From contig NC_058341.1 of the NCBI RefSeq assembly GCF_905475395.1, forward strand, positions 31,015,501 through 31,079,500: DNA of 64,000 bases, read 5' to 3'. This stretch comes from Chrysoperla carnea (taxonomy: Eukaryota; Arthropoda; Insecta; Neuroptera; Chrysopidae). Both the position numbers and the translations under genes were made by a program. The first letter of the stretch is position 1, and the number at the start of each line of letters is the position of its first letter. Below, one piece after another: positions 1-12,785 of the stretch. Below the pieces are notes generated by a model. That model was given only the letters and a program-made list of their open reading frames with translations, was not told where the DNA came from and did no database searches.

Positions 1-1988
1 GAAAAAATCACAATTAAAGAGACTTTTAGGCGTAAAATATTGGACGTTTCTGGCAACATACGTAATATTTATCTGTAAGCTTTCCTAAACAATAATCTAT
101 TGAGAATATGCGATCCTCTATTTTTACACACTCAAATCTATCTAACGCCTGCTCTATTAAATTGTTTATATTATATGTTACTTTCAACTCAATTTGTTTC
201 TTTCATAAAAAATATACTAAATATTTCATCATGGAATAGCAAAATACCATTTCCTACCACCAACGCTAGTTTCGAGTTATGCACACAAAACTTTCAAAAG
301 TCCAAATTTATTTACAACCTGCGTGTTTTAATTTGCGTGTGGTTACGAATTTTGATGATAATTTATTTGGATATTTATTTTGAACTTGGACCTTATACCT
401 ACTCCCTCATAAGACTAAAATCGGAAATAAGTCAGCAGTATCGTTTTCTAACTCCTTTAAGTTTATTAAAGTTTTCGTTTTATTTCAGTCATCGCTTGAG
501 AAAACTGAATAACCTTAAGGAAAACTGTTGTCAAAACATTCATTTTATAATTAAAAAATTAATAATTTTTTTATATATTTTATACAAAATTAAAATAAAC
601 AGAGAAAAATTAAATAAATGAAGAAAAAAAAAACTGAATTTAATATCTTAAATAAAAAAAGTTAATTAAAAAATAGTTCAATTTGATTTTTATTGAGAAC
701 TCAGTATGTGATATTTATTTAAAAAAAGAAGTGAACTCAACTCAACTCAAACAAGTAAAGGTCCAAGCGAGCGAGACACATCATAATACTTAATAATAAA
801 AAAGCCAGTCAATATAATAATTTGGTTTAATTAAAAAATTTTAAATTAATATTTGTATTAATTTTCAATTTTGTTTATGTGGAATTTAATTATTTAAGAA
901 ATATAAAATTTTTATTAAACAGGATACGACTAACTTATATGTTAGTTTGAGAAGTATTTAATTACTAACCAAGAGCAGGCAACGCATCGGTATTATTGAA
1001 ATTCCTTGTAAAAATCTTTTTAATGCAAAATAAATTCAAGAAATATTTTGTCTCTCACTATCATAAAGTTTAAATCAAAAGGCTTTTTGTTTAATATTTA
1101 CCCTACTGTTATTTTTATTTACAGAGTATTTAATCAAATGTTTAAGAGTTTCACCCGCAAAACAAAACTGAATATCAAAACATGCAAAATCACATATCGG
1201 CTTATTTTTAGGGGAAAGTAAAATGCAGTACTCGACAATGATATAGTCATCGTTACCAAGAATTTGTAGATAATTTAAACTTATGGAGACTACAATCTAG
1301 TCGAGATATGTATTTTAAATTAAAAAAATTATTGGACGAAATCAAAATTTTATATCAATATAGAATTATTATTAATTACCCATCCTTGATAATAACCCTT
1401 GATGTTGTCCATTGGATTTATTTGAATCGATGATATCCGGTGATGATGAATTATGTTTTATTACTACTTTTCCATATCTCCATGCGTTCAGACGCTAGAC
1501 ATTTTTGAAACTTCAAGTAATATTCTATGAGATATTTTCTATTTATTTATTTTTTTTAAAAATACAATTCATTTATTAAAAATAATAATTATTTTGACTA
1601 CCCAATTTGATTGAAATCCCAAAAACTGAATCAAAAATATCACATTTATATAATAGACAAAATTTTTCTAATTAACTTTTTTCATCACTGTTTAAAAACA
1701 AGCTGTTAATTTTTTTAAATTAAAAAAAATTCGTTTTAATAATAAATATGTAAAATAAAACATATTATGATAAAATTATTCAACACACTTTTTTAAATTT
1801 ATCTTTCTTAATTATAATCTGAATTCTCGGTATTGAAACGGGTAAAATGAGTCTGTTGGAAGTACAGGGTTTCTTGTCAGTTTTTACTCATTTACGTTCT
1901 GGGGTCTTGGGAATTGAAAATAGAAAATAGGCTGTCAATTCAACGTTGAGGCAAAATAGAAAACGATTCAGTTACAATCTTTTTACAA
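1..1988. other. AT-rich non-coding DNA
   Basis: No gene or recognised repeat. A 173-codon open stretch at 100-621 has a non-ATG start, low complexity and hydrophobic Tyr/Leu/Phe/Ile-rich composition, as expected from AT-rich DNA. Confidence 0.6.
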
Positions 1989-2232
1989 CAAACCACTTTG
2001 TAGTGAAGCGAAAATAAAAATTTTAAACTTATTGCTTAAAAAAAAACTTTAAAGCTATACCATTGGCGTTAATTATCGGTTTTTTTGTTGTTGTTTCTTT
2101 TGAGAGTTTCTTGATTCTTATTGAAATTTTTACGGATAACAAAGATATAAAGAAAATTTTTACAAAATTTATCATTGTGTTAAATGTATGCAATGTTTTA
2201 AAACACTAATTTTGATTTTATTTCAAATTTTT
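1989..2232 (+). repeat. 244-bp tandem duplication, unit 1
   Basis: The unit starts CAAACCACTTTGTAGTGAAG and contains ACCATTGGCGTTAATTATCG, a GTT-rich run and GTTTTAAAACACTAATTTTG. The next unit follows head-to-tail with only length changes in T/GTT runs and one or two substitutions, so the duplication is recent or an assembly artefact. No gene in it. Confidence 0.92.
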
Positions 2233-2476
2233 CAAACCACTTTGTAGTGAAGCGAAAATAAAAATTTAAAACTTATAGCTTAAAAAAAAACTTTAAAGCT
2301 ATACCATTGGCGTTAATTATCGGTTTTTGTTGTTGTTGTTTCTTTTGAGAGTTTCTTGATTCTTATTGAAATTTTTACGGATAACAAAGATATAAAGAAA
2401 ATTTTTACAAAATTTATCATTGTGTTAAATGTATGCAATGTTTTAAAACACTAATTTTGATTTTATTTCAAATTTT
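2233..2476 (+). repeat. 244-bp tandem duplication, unit 2
   Basis: Second unit, offset 244-245 bp. It diverges from unit 1 after CAAATTTTG, where TTTTGTAGAAAATTG replaces the restart of the repeat. No coding potential. Confidence 0.92.
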
Positions 2477-5257
2477 GTTTTGTAGAAAATTGAATAACGT
2501 AAATATACAAACTGGTAGACTGGTTCCTAGGTAAGTACAAAAAAAATGTCCTTGTTTTTGAAACAATTTTATGAATATCCGCCACAATCACATTCGTTAC
2601 AAGATAAAAAGTTAACAAAAACATGCTAACCCAACTGAAAAAAAAAATTGTGACCAAAATATATCTCCAGATGTGAAAAGTAACTTGATTAATATCACAA
2701 AAAGTATTTTAAAAAGTTTTCTTTCTTTAAATTTTAGTTCCCTGTATCTTGGAAACAAAGCGTTTGTGTTAATTGTACGTTTTCGTCATAAAATTGACTC
2801 TAGAATATACTTTTAATTTTTATTATTTACTTGAGAAACACCGTGCATATCTTTGTAAAAAAAAAGAGCATTGATTTAAATTAATTTTATTTTCTACATC
2901 TTTACTTATTATAATATTTTGGATTTTACTTATATTAATCGAGAAATAATCAAACATAAGAAGATTTTTTAATAACAAGGCCTAGTTATCGATTCATATC
3001 GTTGATAGTACATCGAATCTAAAACATTCTGGGAATTTTATCCTTTATACCTTGGAGCTATACCCATTTTGAAGATTATAATATTGTGAACATATATAAA
3101 CGTAGATAGAGCAAATAATATAAATACCTACCCCCGAAGTAAGAAATCCTGAGATAATTTTGTTTTGAGCCTCCCTGTATGTACAAATATAGAGTATTAA
3201 TTTTCTCTTAAAAACTGTATTCAAAATAATTATTGGTGGAATGTAAATAAAATACTAGACAATAAAAATAAGTTCGGCCCGCGTTCAGCATAGATAGGTA
3301 CCTATTCATATATGTGTGCGTCAAGAGAAGATATCAACCTTATTTTTGTAAAGAGAAAAAACTAATTCTATTTCGTAAATTAACTTTAGTCTCATCAGCT
3401 GGAGAGTTATTAATTGTAAACGCAGTACATAATAGATTTAGTCTTCTATTAATAATAAAAATAATAATAGTATTATTATATACAATATTTTTATAGTATT
3501 TTTAAAATAAAATGAATTTTACCTACGAATTTTAATATTATTAATAAAGTTTTTGTACCCGGCATGAATGTGCTACAGTAAAGATAACTTATGCTAACAA
3601 AGATGCTATAGTATCTGTCTCTATATCACACAGGCATTGTAGTAAACGCCATGTATTTCTTACCGTGCACATCGAGCGTCTTAGCCATTACATACTCGTC
3701 TGACAGACACTTGCACGTTTCAAAATAAACTGACTTTTAGCATATATTTTTTTAAGCTGGAAGGAGAAAAAATTTTTTTTGCATTTTCAAAAATTTAAGG
3801 GACGATAATGCAACCAGTTACTTGCTTACCAGAGTGGTACTGGCCTAATTCATCGATAATACGACATTATTTAAAAAAATTTCGAGATTTGTGAGAATCT
3901 AATGGACCGACAGCTCTTAGACTATTAGCTTAGCCTGTGCAAGTGTAATTACACAGTTAAAGATAATTAGATCGTATGCAAGTGTTATTAAAAACAAATA
4001 CAATCAATAATTAATCAATAAAATTTGATATCAAATAATTAAAGATAATTATACATTTTTTAAAGAAATTTTATTGTTTTAATTTTAAAATAGAACACAT
4101 TCTTAAGAATTATAATCACAAATATTGCAATTTTTTGTTTTCAAAATTTCCGTATTGCCATTCTTCATGTTCCGGAGTTGTACGGGAAAATAAAAATCAG
4201 TCAAGATATCATCCTATTTGTCGTTCCACCAAAACTCCATCTTGTAAGCCCAATCAGAAGGAGATTTAAATCGCCAAAATAGAACTTACCTGGGGTAAGA
4301 TTTTATTTTTGGAAAACTTTGGAGGCGTATATCTCCCCTTTTATAGTCACAAATAGGTTCACTGCTATTTGTGTTTTGCGATGCAACCACCCGCCTTGTT
4401 GCAAGACTGCAGATACAACGAAATCTTTGACTGTTGTTAAAGCGATTTTTTACGATAAAATGATTTTTTTGAATTTAAAGAAAATAGCGTAGTAAATAGC
4501 GTGTTTTTAGTTTTTTAAACTATTATTTATTTTGTGTTTTTTAGTTTTTGACCACTATTTATTTATAAAAAAAAAATCAGTATAAATATGGTGGGAGCGC
4601 AAATAAATATATATATTTTCAGATACGGAAATCGTTATTCCTGAAAATCAAGATCAGTATAATCAAACAAACTTGATTGTATGGTAATTTTTCCTTGATA
4701 AGTATGAAAATATTGACGTTAATCCGACGTTTGAGAGTTCCGTTACACACAAACATACATATGAAGCTAATAAAAGCGTGTTAAAAACGTGAAATGAAAG
4801 CTCTTTTGCTAGTCAGAGTCAAGTATTTCAGCTTTCCATCTGTCAAAACGTAAGACGTAAATAAAACGTTTGATTCGTTCAATTTACTTCCGTCTTCCAC
4901 TTACGTCTTACGTTTATTTTTATGCTTGTTGACCCTTAGTTCGTCTGTTTTTGTTAACGACAGTTTTAACATATCTAATTGTTCAAACTAGAGTAAAAAC
5001 GCTATATAATCTCTGTGTATATTATATATTTATGAAAGTATATTATTATTATTATTATTATTTTTCATTATTGTAATAATATTAATATAAATAATACAAT
5101 GAAATACCCATTTTTGTTGAATATTATAACTTCAACTAAATTTTTTCAAATTTATTTTATTATATTTATTACGATTCTATGAAAATTTCATTTAAAATAA
5201 ATACATAACTTATCAAATAAATACATATCCATGTATAGATAGATATTTTTATATATA
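2477..5257. other. AT-rich non-coding DNA
   Basis: No gene seen. ACTTACCTGG at about 4286-4295 recalls the U1 snRNA 5' end, but the match stops there. An (ATT)n tract is annotated separately. Confidence 0.55.
5041..5062 (+). repeat. (ATT)n microsatellite
   Basis: About seven uninterrupted TAT/ATT units. Confidence 0.9.
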
Positions 5258-5868
5258 ACAAGTGAAAAAAAACAATTGACTGAGTTAATTGTTGAAATAC
5301 CATGCATAGTCAGTGTTGATGTCTTTATCACATAACACATACAAAAATGTAAAGACAGTGTTGATGCGCAAATGTTTGTTTTTTTGACGTCACGTAAATA
5401 ACAAAAGAAATTCACTTTTAAATAGACACGTCCACAACTGATATTCCTATATAAATACATACTATAAAGTTTGCACCTAATTAACGCCCTCGTGGGTAAA
5501 CAGTGATGTTTACAAAAAAATGTTTCAAACAAAAGTTATTTATTTTTTTATTAGGAACATTTTTTACATTTAAACTTTTGTTCTATCTCTAACGGTTTAC
5601 AAAATGGGTCCTACGGACCCAAGACCCAATTGACCTATGATGCTCATTTACGAACTTGACCTCACTTTTTACATCCTGAGTACGCTGTAAAAATTTCAGC
5701 TCGATATCTTTTTTCGTTTTTGAGTTATCGTGTCCACAGACGGACGGACGGACGGACGGACGGACAACCGGAAATGGACTAATTGGGTGATTTTATGAAC
5801 AGCTATGACAAAATTTTTTTCCTAGCATCATTATTTTTAAGCGTTACAAACTTGGGACTAAACTTAAT
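5258..5868 (-). repeat. Repeat family A, near full-length copy
   Basis: On the minus strand it runs from TTAAGTTTAGTCCCAAGTTT through a TCCG-rich run (plus strand 5740-5765, CGGA units), CACGATAACTCAAAAACG and TTGAAATTTTTACAGCGTAC, to AATTGTTTTTTTTCACTTGT. The same order occurs in plus orientation at 33541 and 44665. An open frame of 114 codons inside is not conserved between copies. No terminal repeats or transposase are seen; the text resembles repeats common in arthropod genomes, from memory only. Confidence 0.85.
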
Positions 5869-8800
5869 ATACTATGTATATTTCATATGCATGGTATAAA
5901 TATGTAGGTATATATATCTGTCCACATAGGTAATATTAGTTTTTTTGACTTCTATCTTCTATATAAACAAGTAGTAGTTGTATTTAATATATTATTTTTT
6001 ATATATTTTTTAATTTAAAAATTAAATTATTAATCCTTATTATCATATAAATTGAAGAAAAAAATTATCTAAAAATTTATTTATTTAAAGTTTTTGTATT
6101 TATTGGAAAGGTATCATGATCATATTTTTAACAAGAGGCCATATACAAAAGTTATTTATTTGTTAATTAAACTTGGCTTGACTAGCTTATGAATTGACTA
6201 TTTCAATATTTTCTCAACTTCAAATGAAGAAAGTTTTTGTACACACAGCTTGGTAGAGTTCCAGAGACTAAGAGGGGCTACTTTTTATTCTAAAAAAATA
6301 TTTTCCAGATGCTTATTAAATTTTAGCACAGTACACAGTACATTTTAGCAAGTACACAGAAATATGAATAATTTTCGAAAATAATCGAAACAAATCGAAA
6401 ATAATCGTTCTAAATTATTGAATGTGATGCTCCGTGTTTATAATAAATCAGTCTACTGAAAGTAATTACCTTATTCCTATCTATATGGCTCATGGTAGGG
6501 GAATCCGATAGACAGTAGCGCTTCCAGTGGATAATTTTGACAATAAAGGAGGCTATTATGACTAATATTCAATTGATAATATACGTCAAATTAAAATTAT
6601 TGAAAAATAAATCAAATTGGTTGCATTAGAAATTGTGAAATTATTTAAATATAAATTAAGAAAATTACTTGTTTATAGTTAGAAAATAGTATTAAATTTT
6701 CTGTGTAAAGTATATATACCAATTATAGACTTATATGCCTATCCATTAAACTATATTAGTAGAGAAGTATATCGTAACCATGGAAACGCCTCAAATAATA
6801 CTCTTGCTAGGTGCGAATAGCCTTGCGTTTGAAACATGTAAAAACAGTGAAATAAAGGTCTCCTTATTTTCGTGAAGAATTATTAGCCAAAAAAATCGAT
6901 GACCATGAATACCAAAATATTTGATTGTACGTTTCATGTTCGAAGGTTACGATTTAGTATAATCCAATCACTAACCTTAAGTTTGAACAAATATACATTT
7001 CAAATAGAATAAACCGTTCTCTACATACGTTAACATTCTTTATAATCAAAAAATCATTGTAACAATTGTGATAAAAATGTCTGTCAAGATCATTAAGCTT
7101 AATTATATCCATGCCACAGAAATATTGACAGAATTAGAACATCATACCCGTATCAAATACCAAAAAAAAAAAATGTACGGTACTTGAGACGATGAAAATA
7201 TTAAACATTTCAGGGTAAGACAATCATCACTAATTTTAAATATTCAAAATATCAATTTTTATATCAATACTAATAAATTTTATTACAATAATTAATACCT
7301 AATTAGCCTAATAATGTCCATCTATTCACACAGTCTTCATATCAAAAAAAAAAAAAAAAAACATCGAGCATTTTTACCTCCATATAATAGAACAAATTAT
7401 TCGAGTAGTACTGGAAAAGGAGACTTTTGATCAATGCCGCAGGTGCTGTAAGAACAAAATCTTGTTTCCAAAGATACGCAGTTTTGTCGAAACATTCCAT
7501 AACATTTTGCCAGACCATCTGTTTTTGTTGACAAAGTCGACTATGGTGATCATTTGTGCAGCTAACCTACAGGATTTTTTATTAATATCTTTACTAATAT
7601 TACTCATATTTATTCATATTTGCATTAATTATTTTATTTGTATAAAGACTCATCGCAGTATTTTTATAACATTTCTTTTCTGTATAAATCTGAATACATT
7701 GAAGATATAAATGTGAAAATTTTTTATGATTTTTGCACCGTTGATTTTTTAGGTAATCAATAATCAATGAAAACAGTTTTAACGGTCTTTTCACCTACCA
7801 ATTCAAAATTATTTTTTGTTTCGTTTCTGGATCAGCCTAAAAATTACCCATTCCTATCAACTCAGAAGCCTAAAGAAGCCCAAGAACCATACAGTTATAA
7901 ACTATGTTGAAATTTACACTAGCCATAATTGCAGTTTGAAATGGATCTAAATACATTTTGTCTATAAAAGAATAGTTCTTGACATTAAATAACTTATTAG
8001 TGCACATTTTACAAAGTTCTTGAGAAAATCCAATTTAATGCAGAAAATACGGTATTAAACAGAAATTTGTAATTTGATTTAAATTTAAAATGTAAATCCC
8101 ATCCTTTTTATTTGGGGTAAATTCTACTGTAAGCGAATCTTTACCCCTAAATATATAGAGGTGCTATGACGTTCAAAGCATTTTTTCATATTAGATCTAA
8201 TAAGCCCATTTTATAATATAAAACTTTTTTTTTATAAATAATGTATAAATTATATTAAAAAATACACATACAAACATATTTTCCGATCAATATCTGACAA
8301 CAATATCAAATTTGTAATCATCAATCAAAATTATCGACAGAGATAAAATAACACATAACTAACAAAAAAAAAAGAATGTTTGGTTTAACGTATAAGATTA
8401 ATACTGGTTGGCTCTCAATTTGATTTAAATTTATTCTGAATCATTTATTAACGTTGACGTATTACCTTTTATTATTCCATTTTTGTTCGATAAAAGTTAA
8501 TGTAAAGTAATGCACTGATTCAAAATTCCATTTCAAAAGATATCCACATATTAGTCCCTATCCTGAAAAATGAATTGGAACTCTGGTATGGACGGTAATC
8601 CCACGTGCATCAATTGTAAAACATTTCTATCCCACGCCGATAATTTTCTCTATCTCATCCTAAAATATCTAACAATCCTGACGCTATTTACCAGATATAC
8701 GTTTTTTATCGATCATTAAGACGGAGTCAAGATCCAGTTTGCGTAACAAGAAAAAAAAATGGAATCTATATAAGTCCCGATCAATTTTTCGGGCCACAGT

Positions 8801-10614
8801 GTCACAGTGTCAAAGCTTCTAGATATTTTATTCCAAAAATGAAAAATTTCGGGTTTCTCTAAAGTAATGTTTCTTCATCAGATTATACTTAAAATAATTC
8901 GATCGTAAATAGTTTTGGTTGTCATGTAGAAGAGGATAAGCTGAAATTATCATAAACTTTTTTTCAATCAATTGAGTCAAAAAGATTTATTCGAAAAAAT
9001 AAATTAGACAGATATATTTAACACGCAGAAATTTTTCGGGATACTAGTCAAAACTAGAGCAATAAATGGAATGGATCACTATGACCTTTCACAAATGTTT
9101 TATATAGAAAATTAAATTAGTAAGCCACTCTATCCATTAACGAAAATCTTCTCAGCATTTCTAAGCCCTTTTATGCATGTAACACACACACGAACACATA
9201 CACATAGAATTTTTAATACAACGAACGAATCGAAATCTGGTTAAACATGGATGATATTTTTCAACAAAATCTACAATAACAAAATCTTGTTATTGAACAC
9301 CTCTTAATAATAATATTTAGCCCACGTGTTTCTGGTTAATTTCATTGATTTTTTATTTAAATCATTTTTAAAAAAATTAACTTTTTTAACGTGATAATAC
9401 TATGGAAACAGTTGATTTCACTAAACAAAAATCTTATATATTTAAACGAGAATTATTGTATACATATTTATATGAAATGGCTCGAAATGATTTTCATGAA
9501 ATTGTGTATGCAGGAAATCGATCCAAAATATTGTTTTTCTCAAAAAATTACTCGCTCAATCGCCAAATAAACTCGATTTTTGAATTTTTTATGTCAAATT
9601 TATCTTATAAACTGAGTTTCATCAAATTCCAAAACAAAAACTTGTTTACGGTTTTTTTCGAATTTTTCTCTTTACGTTCCTCTTAGAAAAACGTCGTTTT
9701 ATCCGTGTTTTCAAGAAAAACTGAAACATAAACTGTAATCTTGTAATATATATCTCTCGGATATTGAAAGTATGCTGATAAATAATAAAAGAAGAATATT
9801 TCCTACGCCTTTTTAAATAGTACTTTTGTCCATACCTTTTAAAGATAAAATCTATTTCCTTGCAATGAGACTTCCTGGGCACTATTTTTTTCGATACTAT
9901 TCGGATAAAACTATATGATAACATAACAAAAAATAGAATAATCAAACAGTATCTAACATTGATAAATCATATAAGTATTAATAAGAATTTTTAGTTTCAT
10001 TTCATTGTTAAATCTAAATATTGTTACAATATAACTCTAAATTTTGGTTCAAATATTATTTTATATACAATCAGGTTTTAAATTTTTATTGTGTCTTTTA
10101 AAGTTCCATAATGGTAGGCAGAGAAGAGAAAAAGATTATATTACAGGTATTCTTCCAGATGTAAAAATATCCAAATTCAATGTATTATTTTGTTTCATTA
10201 TTCAAAAAATTTATGCTGTTAATTTTGACAAATAACTGTACAAAATTTAAGATAAGAACCTCCTTTTTCTTGAGTTAAATCCACATTAAATTGATCGGCA
10301 GTGTATACACATGTATACATGCATGTTTCCCAAAGCTTTTTTAAGTTAAATGGCTTTATTTGAAGCATTTTTGTCTTTTTTGAAGCATTTTCGTTCAGAA
10401 ATGAGTTTAGCTTAGTTTACCATAAAATTCAATAGTAGGTACATCAACAGTTTTTGGTAGTCAAAGTCGGCCTCTGTATCTGATATAGAGGATAATTTTA
10501 AAACAAAATTAAAAGACAACTTTATGAAGCTTGAACACCTTTATGAACACGAAGCTTGTCTACTCAAGCTTCATGCTTTTTCCTTCGTCTTTCAAAACTA
10601 CAACCATTTCAATA
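5869..10614. other. AT-rich non-coding DNA
   Basis: No gene seen. At about 6240-6300 ACAGCTTGGTAGAGTTCC and GGCTACTTTTTATTC look like a small piece of an old interspersed repeat. A run of 18 A occurs at 7344-7361. Open stretches at 7462-7710, 9402-9686 and 9646-9945 (minus) are low-complexity and unrecognised. Confidence 0.5.
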
Positions 10615-10815
10615 TAAACAAATGAAAACCAACAATTGACTGAGTTAATTGTTCAAATACCATGAACAGATAGTATTGATAATAGCTATAATAGATAATA
10701 GTATTGATAATAGCAATCATTTGTTTTTTAATGTCATGTAACTAAAGAAAAATAGTCACCCTTAAATAGCCATAGTCGTGTATGTATAACACAACTATGG
10801 TGTCACACACACATA
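10615..10815 (-). repeat. Repeat family A, 3' fragment
   Basis: Contains the family-A end (CAACAATTGACTGAGTTAAT on the plus strand) and the following segment to about 10760. A small internal expansion around ATAGTATTGATAATAGC is unique to this copy. The rest of the family is missing. Confidence 0.65.
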
Positions 10816-12640
10816 GCTGGGGAAATGTTAATAAAAAACCGGGGAAACGTTAATGGTAGATTTCCCTTCCTTCTACTTTTACTATTTAGATGGTAAGTGG
10901 AAAAGATTTCCTCGTTTCAGATGGTAAGTAGAAGACATTTCCTCAAATCGCAAAAGATTTGATTATTATTAAAAACTATTTCATTATCATAATGAACGAA
11001 GACAATGTGAATTTACATGATCATATAAAAGACACACACAAATCAATTTTAAAATAATTTAATTTTTAATGGGTTTTGGATTTTATGGCTGTGAAGATGC
11101 ATATAACAATTATAGTGTCACAATTTGTTTACATATATGTATGGTGGTCTTTTATAGTGTGATTTAAAAATAAATTGTGTAGAATGATAATTATTTTTAC
11201 AATTACACACGCTAAATCAACATTATTGTCATTGTAGAAAACAATTTTTATACGCAAAAGATGGAATTCATTATTCTAGTATACCGTAGCAAAAAAGGGA
11301 CAAGAATAAACAAGCAAAAAATGATTTTTAGCTGAAATAGTAGGGAATATTCATGGCTGGACATTTGAACTAAACCATTAGCTTAGTACTTAAAATCTTA
11401 ATATTAATTAATAAGAGTACAAATTCAGTGAGAGAAATTTAAATTTCTAAAACGTAAATTCATTTTAAAACGGACGTGACGTCATAGTATGTGCCTTGTT
11501 AAACTTTTTGATTAATTACTACTTATATTTTGTACGGTATTATCATGGATATATACTATAATTACTACATCTCTCTATTTTCAATATTTTTTCGAACTTA
11601 ATTACAGCATTTTTAAGCAGTATTCAGATTTTTTACTATGTTATAGCAAGTTCTGCTTTTGAAATGCCCAGGTCCCCTGAGTGACCATTTTCAGTCCATT
11701 TTATGGGATAATAACTTTTTTTAATTATCTAAAATAGTGCATCATAAAAAATACATTTTTTAATGCGCAAACGAGGAAAATTATGTCCCAATAATTTGCA
11801 ATGTTCACAAAATTTAAAAATACCTTCAAGAACCGAATGCAAAAAATCGCATCTCATTCCATCTTACTTTAGAAATTTTCTCGGTTTTGATGTTTTTTGG
11901 ATTAAATTTCCTCGTCTCTTAGTTTGAAATAAAGAGCAGTGTGTTTTCCTAACTCTAAAAAATATGTATCTAAATAATTTTTCGAAATATTTTCATAAAT
12001 TTATTGGTCTAAGAATTCAGTTGTCACCAATCAGAACTGTAGAAAACGAGACTTGACGATAGAAAAATTTTCAGCGCAATACGTGAGACATATTGCTCTC
12101 GCCTGAATACGTCTCGCGCCACTACTAAGTCGGTTTTTGTTTGACTAACATTACAGAAAACTGTTTAATAACATGCGCAAAAATTTGATATACATCATAG
12201 TGCAGAACACTATGCTAAGAGTCCAACTCAAGCTTAACAATTTTTTTTTTGTCTTAAAATAAATGCATCATACAATACGTACATGATAAAACTTAATGCT
12301 CTAATAATGAGTTATCAAGAATTTCATGTTTTTAATATAAACTTAAAATAACATATCAAAAAAGCATTAAATAATGGTTATTTTAAATTTCAATTAGGGC
12401 ACATCTAAATTCCAACTGCTCGATAGAACAGTGATTTTTTTTTTTATTTTTGTGGTACAATTTAAGCTTATAATTGGTAAATATTCGTGTTGTTTTAATT
12501 TTAATATTAAACAAAGACAGTAATATGAGTCATGACATCACGGCTATGAATCATCCAAGACACTTCATATAAAGATTTGTTTCGTAAGAAAGAGACAAGA
12601 CATGTTTGAAAGTTTATAACTTCTTTGTTTTTTAATTCAA
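10816..12640. other. AT-rich non-coding DNA
   Basis: Nothing supportable. A short near-direct repeat, TTTCAGATGGTAAGT-like, occurs around 10885-10930 (GATGGTAAGTGGAAAAG and GATGGTAAGTAGAAGAC). Confidence 0.5.
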
Positions 12641-12785
12641 TTTAAGGATATATGCAAGGATTGGATAATACTAAAGATTTCAATAAAACTTTATAAATAC
12701 ATTTTTTGATTAAGAAAGTTTTCAAAAATCACAACAAATTACTAGGTCATCGGGCCTTTTATTATTATTTTATCGTTCAAATAAA
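12641..12785 (+). repeat. Repeat family B, 5' fragment
   Basis: Starts TTTAAGGATATATGCAAGGA and continues to TTTATCGTTCAAATA, then departs from the family. It represents the first third of the element. Confidence 0.75.

Noticed and set aside
100..621. 173-codon open frame near the window start
   Set aside because: Its start codon is TTG, composition is AT-driven and hydrophobic, and no domain is seen.
3555..3600. Repeat pair with 15025-15065 (TGAATGTGCT.TAGTAAAG)
   Set aside because: The similarity covers only about 20 bp and does not extend, so it is not reported as a family.
4286..4295. Possible U1 snRNA gene from ACTTACCTGG
   Set aside because: The match covers only the 5' splice-site-complementary word; none of the following U1 stem sequence is present.
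5188..5532. 114-codon minus-strand open frame
   Set aside because: It lies in a family-A repeat; the other copies do not keep the frame open, so it is not a gene.
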